DNA from: Solirubrum koreensis
GTDB taxonomy: Bacteria > Bacteroidota > Bacteroidia > Cytophagales > Hymenobacteraceae
NCBI RefSeq assembly: GCF_039541855.1
Contig: NZ_BAABHA010000002.1
Span: 124,001-188,000, forward strand
Reading direction: 5' to 3'
DNA: 64,000 bases
Shown: piece by piece, positions 49,646 through 58,353 of the stretch
Layout: the number at the start of each line of letters is the position of its first letter
Numbering within the stretch: position 1 is the first letter of the stretch
Made by a program: the position numbers and the translations under genes
The notes under the pieces: model-generated
What the model saw: only the letters and a program-made list of their open reading frames with translations
What the model was told of the DNA's origin: nothing
Database searches by the model: none

Positions 49646-50026
49646 ATGAAACTTGATCTTAGGACTCTCCTTGGGGTGCTTTGCTTGGTTGGTCTGCTCT
49701 CGGCCCTGCCATTGGCCTTCGGGTATTACGTCAACGAAACCGGTCCCCCGCCTACTTATAAGCTATTGGCTGACCGCTGCTCCCGTTACTGCGAAAAGCA
49801 CGGCTGCCCCCACGCCACACCGGCCAATAGCCCTGCCTTTTTCCGGCTACGGCCGCTGTACGTGGGTACGATAAAGGCACTCGCAGCAGGCGGACTAGGC
49901 CTGTACGCCGCCGCCAACATAGCCTTCTATGTGGTCCTGATTCCGCTGCTGCTCATTTGGCTTACGTACGGGGCATTGCGAAACTCTGTATTGATTCGTC
50001 GCATCAAATCGGAGCTGCATGAATAA
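49646..50026 (+). CDS. Small membrane protein between scoA and scoB
   Basis: A 126-residue protein with two hydrophobic segments (about 7-27 and 84-110). The luminal loop contains CSRYCEKHGCPHATP, three Cys and two His that might bind a metal or form disulfides. No family is recognised. It overlaps the next gene by 8 bases, so the two are translationally coupled. Confidence 0.7.
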   Translation: MKLDLRTLLGVLCLVGLLSALPLAFGYYVNETGPPPTYKLLADRCSRYCEKHGCPHATPANSPAFFRLRPLYVGTIKALAAGGLGLYAAANIAFYVVLIPLLLIWLTYGALRNSVLIRRIKSELHE

Positions 50027-50267
50027 TCTCCCGCAGTGGGTTGCCCGCTTTATCGATCTGGCTTTCTGGTACTGCACCGATTTCATGGTAAACCTGGGCA
50101 ACCTTACGCACGCGTCCTACAACGAAGCCAATACGTGGGTGCTGCTCTTGCTCATCCCGGGTCTGATTACGCTGCTCATTGGCGTGCGAGTAACCCAATG
50201 GTTCCAGTTGCGCCGCCTGCGCCGCGCTTTGCTTCTTCGTTCTACTTCCGCCCCTTCCCATCCCTAA
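50019..50267 (+). CDS. Small membrane protein, partner of the preceding gene
   Basis: An 82-residue protein. Residues 15-30 (AFWYCTDFMVNLGNLT) and 38-60 (NTWVLLLLIPGLITLLIGVRVTQ) are hydrophobic; the tail is basic. It overlaps the preceding gene by 8 bases and ends 4 bases before scoB. The function is unknown; tight coupling suggests that the two small proteins act together. Confidence 0.68.
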   Translation: MNNLPQWVARFIDLAFWYCTDFMVNLGNLTHASYNEANTWVLLLLIPGLITLLIGVRVTQWFQLRRLRRALLLRSTSAPSHP

Positions 50268-50271
50268 TCCC

Positions 50272-50928
50272 ATGCTCGACAAACACGGCATTGCCCGGCG
50301 CATTGCGCAAGAAGTACAAGACGGCTACTACGTCAACCTCGGCATTGGCATTCCCACGCTGGTAGCCAACTACATTCCTCAAGGCATCAATGTAGTGCTG
50401 CAGTCCGAAAACGGGCTGCTGGGCATGGGGCCTTTCCCCACCGAAGCCGAAGTAGACTCAGACCTGATTAATGCCGGCAAGCAAACGGTAACCACGTTGC
50501 CCGGTTCGTCGCTTTTCTCCTCGGCCGAGTCGTTTGGCATGATCCGGGGGGAACACGTGGACCTCACCATTCTGGGGGCCATGGAGGTTTCCGAGCGCGG
50601 CGACATTGCCAACTGGAAGATTCCCGGCAAAATGGTGAAGGGCATGGGCGGCGCCATGGACCTCGTGGCCTCGGCCAAAAACATCATTGTGGCCATGCAG
50701 CACGTGGCCCGCGACGGCAGCAGCAAGCTCCTCACCGATTGCACCCTGCCCATTACCGGCCTGCGCTGCGTGAAAAAGATCGTAACCGAACTGGCCGTTA
50801 TCGACATCACCCCCGACGGCTTTGTACTACGCGAACGGGCACCGGGCGTAACCGTAGAGCAAATTCAGGCGGCCACGGCTGGCAAGCTGGTTATACCCGA
50901 AGGCGGCGTGCCGGAAATGCAACTGTAA
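50272..50928 (+). CDS. scoB: Succinyl-CoA:3-ketoacid CoA-transferase subunit B
   Basis: A 218-residue beta subunit. The catalytic glutamate is E46 in QSENGLLGMGP, with VNLGIGIPTLVANY before it and KGMGGAMDLV after it. The C-terminus ends in GGVPEMQL as usual. The enzyme is active as an alpha/beta complex with ScoA. Confidence 0.95.
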   Translation: MLDKHGIARRIAQEVQDGYYVNLGIGIPTLVANYIPQGINVVLQSENGLLGMGPFPTEAEVDSDLINAGKQTVTTLPGSSLFSSAESFGMIRGEHVDLTILGAMEVSERGDIANWKIPGKMVKGMGGAMDLVASAKNIIVAMQHVARDGSSKLLTDCTLPITGLRCVKKIVTELAVIDITPDGFVLRERAPGVTVEQIQAATAGKLVIPEGGVPEMQL

Positions 50929-51066
50929 AGATTTCAACAGAAGCTGTTTTCAGGGCAGTTATATCCCGGGTTGCTGGCACTAAGTCTGGTGGTTACACCA
51001 TAATTTAGTGTCGGCCTGGGCTATAGCTGCCCTGCGCGTTTGTTTCAACTCTTCGCTTCGGCTTCT

Positions 51067-52224
51067 ATGCGTCAACCTTTACTTGCCTTCCTTTTGCTTT
51101 TAGCGGCCCCGGTCTGGGCTCAGGTTTCGCCCATAATCGACCGCACCGACATGCCGGCCGTTACCGCCGCGGCTCCCGTTGACACCATGCGGATTAGCCG
51201 CGCCGCGCCAACCCTGCCGCCCAGCGCCCCGCCCCTTTCCCGCCGCGGAGCCAACCAAACCTGGAACTACGGCGCTTTGGTGGCTACGGCCCAGGCCGTG
51301 GACCGTTATGTGGCGGTAAGTGCTACGTTTCCCATCTATCAGCTTTCGTTTGGGGTGCTGGGAGGCGTAAATCGGGCCACGGTAGCGTCGCCGGAGCCGT
51401 TGCCGGCAGGCCTGGGGGGCACGTTGCCCATCACCGATCCGTACCAGTTCTACAACGTATCGGCGGCCACAGCCCCCGCGCAGGATTACCGCTCGGTCGG
51501 TTTCGGCGGCACGCTGAACGGCTTCCAGGTACCGGTTACGTACCGCAGCCAAGCTGAGCAGGACGTTATTTACCGCTTCCCTTTGAGTTTCGCCAGCGCA
51601 CCCGATTCCAGCGTATCCTTTCTGGAAACGCCGGCCGCAGCAGCTGCTACGGGCTACTTTAACCGGCGCCGCAAGCGGGTAAACACCGTAGATGCCTGGG
51701 GCACGCTCACCACGCCGTTCGGCACGTTCCAAACGGTGCGGGTGGTATCCAAGCTCATCGACCGCGACAGTATCGCCTTAGGTGGCATGCCGGGTTTCGG
51801 CATTGCCGTTCCTGTTACCCGGGAGTACAAGTGGCTGGCCAAAACCCACCACGTACCTCTGCTTACCATTACCACCCAAATGCTGGGCGGTGTGGAAACC
51901 ATTACGGCGGTGCAGTACCGCGACATTTACCGACGCATTGTGCTGGCGGCCCGGCCCACGGCCAATCTTCCGGAGCTAACCGTATTCCCAAACCCAGTGG
52001 CTACGGGTCAGTCTACGCACTTGAGCGGGCTGGGGAGCGGCTTGAAAGCAACGGTAACCGCTACCGATCTGGCCGGCCGCATGCTGTTCGAGCAAACGCT
52101 GGCAGTAACGCAGGGTGCATGTACCATCCCAGCCGATGCGTTCGGGGCTTTCCGGGGCGTAGCCTTGCTCACGGTGCAAACCGCACAGGGCGTAGCGGTG
52201 CGCCGTGTGGTACGTCAAAAGTAG
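51067..52224 (+). CDS. Secreted protein with T9SS type A C-terminal sorting domain
   Basis: A 385-residue protein with signal peptide MRQPLLAFLLLLAAPVWA. The C-terminal ~80 residues are a T9SS (Por) sorting domain: LTVFPNPVATGQSTHLSG, then ATDLAGRMLFEQTLAV and a basic final VRRVVRQK. It would therefore be exported by the Bacteroidota-specific type IX system. The central part is beta-rich and has no known domain, but contains DAWGTLTTPFGTFQTVRV. The rest of T9SS is not in this window. Confidence 0.88.
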   Translation: MRQPLLAFLLLLAAPVWAQVSPIIDRTDMPAVTAAAPVDTMRISRAAPTLPPSAPPLSRRGANQTWNYGALVATAQAVDRYVAVSATFPIYQLSFGVLGGVNRATVASPEPLPAGLGGTLPITDPYQFYNVSAATAPAQDYRSVGFGGTLNGFQVPVTYRSQAEQDVIYRFPLSFASAPDSSVSFLETPAAAAATGYFNRRRKRVNTVDAWGTLTTPFGTFQTVRVVSKLIDRDSIALGGMPGFGIAVPVTREYKWLAKTHHVPLLTITTQMLGGVETITAVQYRDIYRRIVLAARPTANLPELTVFPNPVATGQSTHLSGLGSGLKATVTATDLAGRMLFEQTLAVTQGACTIPADAFGAFRGVALLTVQTAQGVAVRRVVRQK

Positions 52225-52407
52225 GTTTAGCCAAGATTGTGGAGGAAGCCAGTGGGAACTCTCCTGCTGGCTTTCTGCCTTATAACGGGCTGGTGATGAC
52301 GCGAGGAAATGCGAAGCAAACACCAGCAAAAAGCGCTGCGGCAACGTATGCCTGAGTTGATGCGGTGGCCCATCGCCCATTATTCCCGCCACCGCTTCTG
52401 TAATTCC

Positions 52408-52415
52408 TACTTTTG
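52408..52415 (+). promoter_or_regulatory. Candidate -7 box of the GNAT-nitrilase gene
   Basis: TACTTTTG matches TAnnTTTG, 22 bases before the ATG at 52438. No clear -33 element is seen. Confidence 0.4.
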
Positions 52416-52437
52416 CCCCCACACTTCGTTTTCAGAT

Positions 52438-54150
52438 ATGGCTACTAATTCGCATTCCGCCAAAGTCGGCGGCAGCCACGCCAAAAAAAATACCTTGCCG
52501 GGCATGCCCACCGTCCCGGAGTTGATGACGCCCACGGCTGTACCCGCTCATAAATTGGTGCTGCGGGCCTTGCGCAAGTCTGATTTTAAGGCTGTGAAAA
52601 GCATCATGGACAAGGTGTACTCCAACATGGAGGGCGCCTGGGCTCAGGACGAGTACAATAACCTGCTCCGCAAATTCCCCGAAGGCCAGATTTGCATCGA
52701 AGACAACGGGGTGGTGGTAGCCGCTGCTTTAGCCATCATTGTGCAATACTCCGACTTTGGCGACCGACACACCTACGCCAAAATTACCGGTAACGGCAAG
52801 TTCGATACCCACAATGCCGAAGGCGACACGCTCTACGGTGTAGACGTGTTCGTGGACCCGGAATACCGCTCCCTGCGCCTGGGCCGGCGCCTCTACGACG
52901 CCCGCAAGGAGCTGTGCGAAAGCCTGAACCTGCGAGCCATGGTAGCCGGCGGCCGCATTCCAGGCTACAACCAGTACGCCAACGAAATGACGCCCGCCAA
53001 GTACGTGGAAATGGTGCGCAATAAGGAGCTGACCGACCCTATTCTCACCTTCCAGCTCTCGAACGAGTTTCACGTGCGCAAAATCATCCGCGGCTACTTG
53101 CCCTACGACTCTGAGTCGAAGGCCTTTGCCACGCTGCTGGAATGGATTAACGTGTACTACGACGAGGAATCGGAGAAGCTCATTGGTAACGTCAAGAGCA
53201 ACGTGCGCATTGGTATTGTGCAGTGGCAAATGCGCGCCGTACGCAGCCTGGAGGACTTTTACCAGCAGATGGAGTTCTTCGTGGACACCGTGTCGGGTTA
53301 TAAGTCCGACTGCGTGCTATTCCCCGAGTTCTTCAACGCTCCGCTGATGGCCTTGACGGAGGAATCCTCACCGGCAGTGGCTATTCGCGCCATGGCGGCT
53401 TTCACCGAGCCCATCAAAACCAAGCTGATGGAGTTTGCGGTGAGCTACAACATCAACATCATTGCCGGCTCCATGCCTGTGTACGAAGACGGTAAGCTGC
53501 ACAACGTGGCCTACCTCTGCCGCCGCGACGGCACCGTGGACGAGCAGTACAAGCTGCACGTAACCCCCGACGAGACCAGCTACTGGGGCATGCGCGGCGG
53601 CGACAAGCTGCGCTGCTTCGATACCGACTTCGGTAAAATCGGCATTCTGATTTGCTACGACGTGGAATTCCCCGAACTGGCTCGTTTGCTGAGCGAAGAA
53701 GGCGTGAAAATCCTGTTCGTGCCCTTCTGGACCGATACCAAGAATGCCTACCAACGCGTGCGCCTCTGCGCCCAGGCCCGCGCCATCGAGAACGAGTGCT
53801 ACGTGGCCATTACCGGCTCGGTGGGCAACCTGCCCCGCGTCGAGAACATGGACATTCAGTACTCGCAGTCGGCCGTGTTCAGCCCCAGTGACTTCGCCTT
53901 CCCCCACGATGCCATTGTGGCCGAGGCGACGCCGAATACTGAAATGACCCTGATTGCCGACCTCGACCTGGACTTGCTGAAAGACCTCAACAGCAGCGGC
54001 GCCGTGCGTAACCTGCGCGACCGGCGCAAGGACTTGTACTCGGTAAGCTGGGCCGTTAAGAAATCGGAACGCGACGATGAGCTACTGGCCCAGGGTGAGG
54101 AGCGCGCCCCGCGCAGCACCAAGCGCAAGCTCATGCACACGGCCGGGTAA
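52438..54150 (+). CDS. GNAT acetyltransferase-nitrilase fusion protein
   Basis: A 570-residue two-domain protein. Residues about 38-230 form a GNAT N-acetyltransferase domain (VDVFVDPEYRSLRLGRRLYDARKEL is the acetyl-CoA-binding part). Residues about 255-520 form a carbon-nitrogen hydrolase domain. The nitrilase Glu-Lys-Cys triad is E297 (FPEFF), K372 (YKLHVTP) and C406 (ICYDVEFPE). The nitrilase part resembles an omega-amidase or amide-hydrolase; the pair of activities suggests work on one amine or amide substrate, unidentified. It has its own -7 box. Confidence 0.91.
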   Translation: MATNSHSAKVGGSHAKKNTLPGMPTVPELMTPTAVPAHKLVLRALRKSDFKAVKSIMDKVYSNMEGAWAQDEYNNLLRKFPEGQICIEDNGVVVAAALAIIVQYSDFGDRHTYAKITGNGKFDTHNAEGDTLYGVDVFVDPEYRSLRLGRRLYDARKELCESLNLRAMVAGGRIPGYNQYANEMTPAKYVEMVRNKELTDPILTFQLSNEFHVRKIIRGYLPYDSESKAFATLLEWINVYYDEESEKLIGNVKSNVRIGIVQWQMRAVRSLEDFYQQMEFFVDTVSGYKSDCVLFPEFFNAPLMALTEESSPAVAIRAMAAFTEPIKTKLMEFAVSYNINIIAGSMPVYEDGKLHNVAYLCRRDGTVDEQYKLHVTPDETSYWGMRGGDKLRCFDTDFGKIGILICYDVEFPELARLLSEEGVKILFVPFWTDTKNAYQRVRLCAQARAIENECYVAITGSVGNLPRVENMDIQYSQSAVFSPSDFAFPHDAIVAEATPNTEMTLIADLDLDLLKDLNSSGAVRNLRDRRKDLYSVSWAVKKSERDDELLAQGEERAPRSTKRKLMHTAG

Positions 54151-54268
54151 CTGGCTGAGTTGGAATACGCCGCCCGGAACCCCTTATTGGGTGTTTCGGG
54201 CGGTTTTTTTTCATTCTGCTGGTTAGCGCATTCGACTCAACTCATGTACCCTCTATCTTCGCTTTGCT

Positions 54269-54997
54269 ATGCGTCAAAAACTACTTACTCGCGGTTGTAT
54301 GTGCCGCTTACGATACCTTTTGCTGGTGTTCTTGCTCTTGCCAGGCACCCTTACCTCAGCACAGTCGTTGCTGAAACCCGGTAAAAACAAGTACGAGAAA
54401 GGCAAGCTGGTTAACGAGCGGCCCGTGGGTCTATGGGAATACTACGACGAAGCCGGCAACAAAGAATTGGCGGTGCAGTACGACTCCAGCCGCATCGTTT
54501 TTCAACGGCCTGATACCGCGCGTTACGAATTGCGAAGCGGTGACACTTGGAAACTGGGTAGGCCTTCTCGTGCGCCGCGGCTGTTGGGCAGCCATGCCAA
54601 GGAAATGCGTTTAATCACGGGAAACATCCGGTACCCCGGTGCCGCTTTGCGTGAGCAAGTACAGGGCGACGTATTGATTTCATACGTGGTGACGAAGGAA
54701 GGACGCGCCACTAATTTCACAGTTGAGAAAAGCCTTTCGGAAGCCTGCGACCAGGCCGTATGGAACGGGTTAAAGGAGCGACTGTCCACGTGGGTACCGG
54801 CCGTTTACCAAGGCCGGCCTACCGATGCGCGGTTTTACCTCCGCGCCACGTTCCGCATTATCGATTCGGAGCAAGACCTTCAGGAAAGCAACAAAAGACT
54901 GCAAGAGTCCGAAGCCCGGCAGCCATATACCGACCACGTGATTATCACGGCTATTTTCAAGCCCATAAACGTTCAACTACCACCGCAAGGGCTGTAA
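54269..54997 (+). CDS. TonB C-terminal-domain-like secreted protein
   Basis: A 242-residue protein. The N-terminal LRYLLLVFLLLPGTLTSAQ is a signal peptide. A short MORN-like repeat follows (KGKLVNERPVGLWEYYDEAGNKELAV). Residues about 115-205 show the TonB C-terminal pattern GAALREQVQGDVLISYVVTKEGRATNFTVEKSL. Unlike a true TonB it lacks a membrane anchor plus proline-rich span. It may bind receptors or be an unrelated use of this fold. Confidence 0.7.
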   Translation: MRQKLLTRGCMCRLRYLLLVFLLLPGTLTSAQSLLKPGKNKYEKGKLVNERPVGLWEYYDEAGNKELAVQYDSSRIVFQRPDTARYELRSGDTWKLGRPSRAPRLLGSHAKEMRLITGNIRYPGAALREQVQGDVLISYVVTKEGRATNFTVEKSLSEACDQAVWNGLKERLSTWVPAVYQGRPTDARFYLRATFRIIDSEQDLQESNKRLQESEARQPYTDHVIITAIFKPINVQLPPQGL

Positions 54998-55013
54998 GTA
55001 GTAAGTATCTACC

Positions 55014-55058
55014 AACGCCAAGGGGCGGCTCCTGAAGCAGGAGCCGCCCCTTGGCGTT
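55014..55058. terminator. Bidirectional terminator
   Basis: AACGCCAAGGGGCGGCTCCTG and CAGGAGCCGCCCCTTGGCGTT form a perfect 21-bp stem with a 3-base loop, between convergent genes. Confidence 0.85.
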
Positions 55059-55073
55059 GAGGTGCGTGGCGTA

Positions 55074-55445
55074 CTATTCGCTTTCTGGGCCATGGTGCGG
55101 GTTGGCAGGCTCGTTGGTTTCAATGTTCTGGGTGCCGCTGTGGCGGAAACGGGCGTCGCCGCGCTTGGTCTGATCCACGTCGGTGGGCGGGGTTTCCTGG
55201 CCGTAGCGGGGCTGGAAGCTTTCGGGCGTCTCAGCAGCCGGGGTTGAGCCGGCGGCGGGGGCCGCGTGGCCGAAGTCGCCGTAGTTCGGGCTGTTCTGGT
55301 GCTGGGCGTGCGCGTTAGGGTCGGCGGGTTGGCCGGGGCGGCCTTCGGGCCGGTTAGCGGCTTCGGCGCCGCGGCGAATATTTTCGGGCGTTTCCGCCTT
55401 GTTCAGCTCAGAAAATTCGTCGGGGTTTTGGTGATGCGTAGTCAT
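55074..55445 (-). CDS. Disordered hypothetical protein
   Basis: A 123-residue hydrophilic protein rich in Pro, Asn, Glu, Ala, Gly and His, with no hydrophobic core, signal peptide or known domain. It begins MTTHHQNPDEFSELNKAE and is probably intrinsically disordered. A length of more than 100 codons with a terminator at its end supports a real gene. The role is unknown; dry-tolerant or radiation-tolerant Hymenobacter encode many such proteins, but that connection is only inference. Confidence 0.6.
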   Translation of the reverse strand: MTTHHQNPDEFSELNKAETPENIRRGAEAANRPEGRPGQPADPNAHAQHQNSPNYGDFGHAAPAAGSTPAAETPESFQPRYGQETPPTDVDQTKRGDARFRHSGTQNIETNEPANPHHGPESE

Positions 55446-55519
55446 GGGGCGGGATATCGAAGGTTGAGTTAATGCGTACGCATTCGGCCCGCCGAAGGTG
55501 ACAAACCCACCCGGTTTCG

Positions 55520-56245
55520 TTAGGCCCGCTGGCCAGCCAGGTGCGCGTGGTCCAGCAGCACCGTGCGCAGAAACGGCTCGTCCTGCATATCGGTTTGAAT
55601 TTGAATGAGGACTTTCACCTTGTTGGCCACTTCGTTCAGGAGCAGGTAGTTTTCGCGGCGCACGGCCTGGTGGAGCAGCTGGCGTACCAGGGCCGCGTCG
55701 TGGTCGGGTAGCAGCCCGGCTTCCGGGAAAGTAACGCGGTATTCCGCAGCACCGAGGGGCTTCAGCAGGTCGTAATCGGGGTTAGCGGGGGCGCGCAAAC
55801 TCACCACGGTGGTACCGGCGGCCAGGTCGCCGAGGCGCTGCCCACGGCCGCTGAGCAGCACCGCCAGCAGCGCCACCGAACCCGCCGTCATGCTGATTTC
55901 GAACAAGCCAATGAGCCAGCGCAGCAGGTAGTCGCCGAGGCTGGGCCGGGTGCCGTCGAGGCGCGTGACCTTGATGTGGCGCAGGTGTTTGCCCAAGCTC
56001 TGGCCGTTGAAAAAGATTTCGCACACGGGGTGGTACACCAGCAGCGGCACCCCAATAATCACGATGCCCAGAATGTTCTGCTCGTCGCCCGAGTTCGTGG
56101 CCTGATCAATCAGAAAACCTACCACGAGGCTCCAGAGGATCATAACCAGCCAATCGAGCAGTTGCGCCAACAGCCGGTCGCCCACGCTGGCGGTTTCAAA
56201 TTCGAGGGCCACGTTTTGGGCCGTCTGGATGCGCACCACGCTCAT
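55520..56245 (-). CDS. RDD family membrane protein
   Basis: A 241-residue protein. The RDD domain spans about residues 10-155: the family Arg-Asp pair is in SVGDRLLAQLLDWLVMILWS, and GQSLGKHLRHIKVTRLDG follows the middle TM. Three to four TM segments are visible. The C-terminal ~90 residues are soluble and helical. Divergent from the SpoIIM-like gene, and together they start a conserved membrane/AAA+ cluster. ATG 56245 is preferred; the frame opens at 56254. Confidence 0.88.
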   Translation of the reverse strand: MSVVRIQTAQNVALEFETASVGDRLLAQLLDWLVMILWSLVVGFLIDQATNSGDEQNILGIVIIGVPLLVYHPVCEIFFNGQSLGKHLRHIKVTRLDGTRPSLGDYLLRWLIGLFEISMTAGSVALLAVLLSGRGQRLGDLAAGTTVVSLRAPANPDYDLLKPLGAAEYRVTFPEAGLLPDHDAALVRQLLHQAVRRENYLLLNEVANKVKVLIQIQTDMQDEPFLRTVLLDHAHLAGQRA

Positions 56246-56344
56246 AATTTGCAAGCAAAAATCCCGTGAGCGGCGCCGTCAAATCAGTATATTTGAACGA
56301 CGCCGCCATTAGCGTAAAGATAGTTTAGTCGTTGTTAGCGCCTT

Positions 56345-57328
56345 ATGCGCGAAGCTGTATTTGTTCGTCAGCACCAGGCCCGCTGGCACCGTTACGAAAC
56401 CCAGGTTCCGGCCGGCCCCGAGGAGCTGGCCTCCCGTTTTATTGAGCTTACCGATGACCTGGCCTACGCCCGCACGTTTTACCCGGACTCGACCACCACG
56501 GCGTACCTGAACACGCTGACGGGCAAGCTGCACCAAGCCCTTTACAAAAACAAAACCGAGGAAAGCGGCCGCCTGCTGCGTTTCTGGCGCCTCGAGCTGC
56601 CCCTGCTGGTGGTGCGCCACCGCCGGCCGCTGCTGCTGTCGTTGCTGCTGTTTTTGCTTTCCTGCGGCCTGGGTGCCCTCTCCGCTTCTCTCGACGATAC
56701 CTTCGTGCGGGTCATTCTCGGCGACGGTTACGTAAACCAAACGCTGGCCAACATCGAGAAAGGCGACCCCATGGCCGTGTATAAGCGCGAGGGCGAAACG
56801 CTGATGTTCCTGCAGATTACCTTGAACAACGTAAAAGTGTCGCTGTACGCGTTTGTGGGCGGCATTACGGGCGGGCTGTTCACGGCTTTCATGCTGTTTC
56901 GCAACGGCGTAATGCTGGGCGCTTTTCAGCTGTTCTTTTTTCAGAAGCAAGTGGGGCTGCAATCCGTCCTGACCATCTGGATTCACGGCACGCTGGAAAT
57001 TTCGGCCATTGTGCTGGCGGGCGGTGCGGGCCTGGTTATGGGCCAGGGGCTGCTGTTTCCCGGCACCTACTCCCGCCGCGACGCTCTGCGCCGCTCCGCC
57101 CGCGACGGCATGCAGCTGGTGCTGGGCCTGGTACCCATGTTTGTGGTGGCCGGTTTCCTGGAAGGTTTTGTAACCCGCCATACCGAAATGCCGCTGGCGG
57201 CCAGCTTGCTCATCATTGGCGGCTCGGCCGCGTGGGTACTCGGTTATTTTGTAGTGTATCCCTGGTGGCTGTACCGGCAAGGCACCCACCTGCTACCCCA
57301 TTCTTCTGCCACATTAGTACGTGAATAG
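56345..57328 (+). CDS. SpoIIM-like membrane protein (DUF95)
   Basis: A 327-residue protein of the stage II sporulation protein M-like family. A soluble helical N-terminus (about 1-95) is followed by at least five TM segments, with FRNGVMLGAFQLFFF and GLVMGQGLLFPGTYSRRDA typical of the family. Despite the name, Bacteroidota do not sporulate; the protein is part of a cluster with RDD, MoxR and DUF58 proteins. It ends 2 bp before the next start. Confidence 0.88.
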   Translation: MREAVFVRQHQARWHRYETQVPAGPEELASRFIELTDDLAYARTFYPDSTTTAYLNTLTGKLHQALYKNKTEESGRLLRFWRLELPLLVVRHRRPLLLSLLLFLLSCGLGALSASLDDTFVRVILGDGYVNQTLANIEKGDPMAVYKREGETLMFLQITLNNVKVSLYAFVGGITGGLFTAFMLFRNGVMLGAFQLFFFQKQVGLQSVLTIWIHGTLEISAIVLAGGAGLVMGQGLLFPGTYSRRDALRRSARDGMQLVLGLVPMFVVAGFLEGFVTRHTEMPLAASLLIIGGSAAWVLGYFVVYPWWLYRQGTHLLPHSSATLVRE

Positions 57329-57330
57329 CC

Positions 57331-58353
57331 ATGCGGCACCTTCCTTTTACCCATCCTTCGCACTTTCTGAAAGAACGCGACTTCGGTCAGAAAATCGAAG
57401 CGTCATTTGATTTCGTACGGGCGCATTTCCGGCCGCTGGGCCGGGCCCTGCTGTACATTGTGTTGCCAGCCATGCTGATATCGGGCATCCTTTCGGGGCT
57501 GATGCAGGCGCAGCTGATGGGCATGCTGGTGGGCTGGCAAGAAATGGCGAAGAGTGGCAACAGCGCGGCTGTGCTGTCGACCATGAGCGACTTTTTTTCC
57601 CAGCCCGAGTACTGGGGTGCTGTAATCGGCGGGCTGATTTCGTTTGTGCTCCTGACGCTGACCGTGTACGGCTACCTGGTGCTGCGGCTCGAAAAAGAAA
57701 CTTCCGAAGAAGTTACCGTGCGTGAGGTATGGCAACTGGTGCGGCAGCGGTTTGGGGGTGCCATTTTGGCCTTTTTGGGGCTGGGGTTGGTGTTTGTGGT
57801 GGGCATGATGGGGCTTGGCTTGGTGCTGGGCATACTCATGAGCATCATGCGCAACTTTGTAACCGTCATCCTTTTTGTGGTGGGCCTGTACGGTTCCATC
57901 TTTTACTTCGCCGTCACCCTAAGCCTGTTCTTCATCATCTGGATGCGCGAGCGGCAGGGCTTTTTCGCCAGCCTGCGCCGTTGCTTTCAGCTAATCTGGG
58001 GCAAATGGTGGTCTACGTTCGGGCTGCTGTTCGTGATGGGCCTGCTGCTGATGGTGGTGCTGATTCTCGTCTCGGCGGTGGTATCGCTCATAGGATTGCC
58101 GTTTATATCGGCTGAAATAGGCGGCGACACTCCCCCCATTAACCGGGTTATATCGGTGGTTAGCAGCTGCATTCAGTCGGTGGTGGCCCTGGGCCTATAC
58201 CCACTGCTGCTGCTGGCACCCGCGTTTCAGTATTTTAACCTGGTGGAGCGCAAAGAGCAGGAAGGAACGTACCTGCTGGTCGATGCCATTGGGCAGCCAG
58301 CCACACCCGTGGCCCCCCGTGCCGTTCGCCCCGATGAAGAAGGCGAGTATTAA
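57331..58353 (+). CDS. Multi-pass membrane protein of the MoxR cluster
   Basis: A 340-residue protein with about six TM segments (clear ones near 41-62, 92-120, 150-180, 185-210, 230-260, 275-300). A short hydrophilic N-terminus and a charged tail rich in Arg/Asp/Glu flank them. No known domain is seen. Its last 20 bases overlap the DUF4129 gene. Position in a fixed gene order suggests that it works with the SpoIIM-like and DUF4129 proteins. Confidence 0.78.
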   Translation: MRHLPFTHPSHFLKERDFGQKIEASFDFVRAHFRPLGRALLYIVLPAMLISGILSGLMQAQLMGMLVGWQEMAKSGNSAAVLSTMSDFFSQPEYWGAVIGGLISFVLLTLTVYGYLVLRLEKETSEEVTVREVWQLVRQRFGGAILAFLGLGLVFVVGMMGLGLVLGILMSIMRNFVTVILFVVGLYGSIFYFAVTLSLFFIIWMRERQGFFASLRRCFQLIWGKWWSTFGLLFVMGLLLMVVLILVSAVVSLIGLPFISAEIGGDTPPINRVISVVSSCIQSVVALGLYPLLLLAPAFQYFNLVERKEQEGTYLLVDAIGQPATPVAPRAVRPDEEGEY

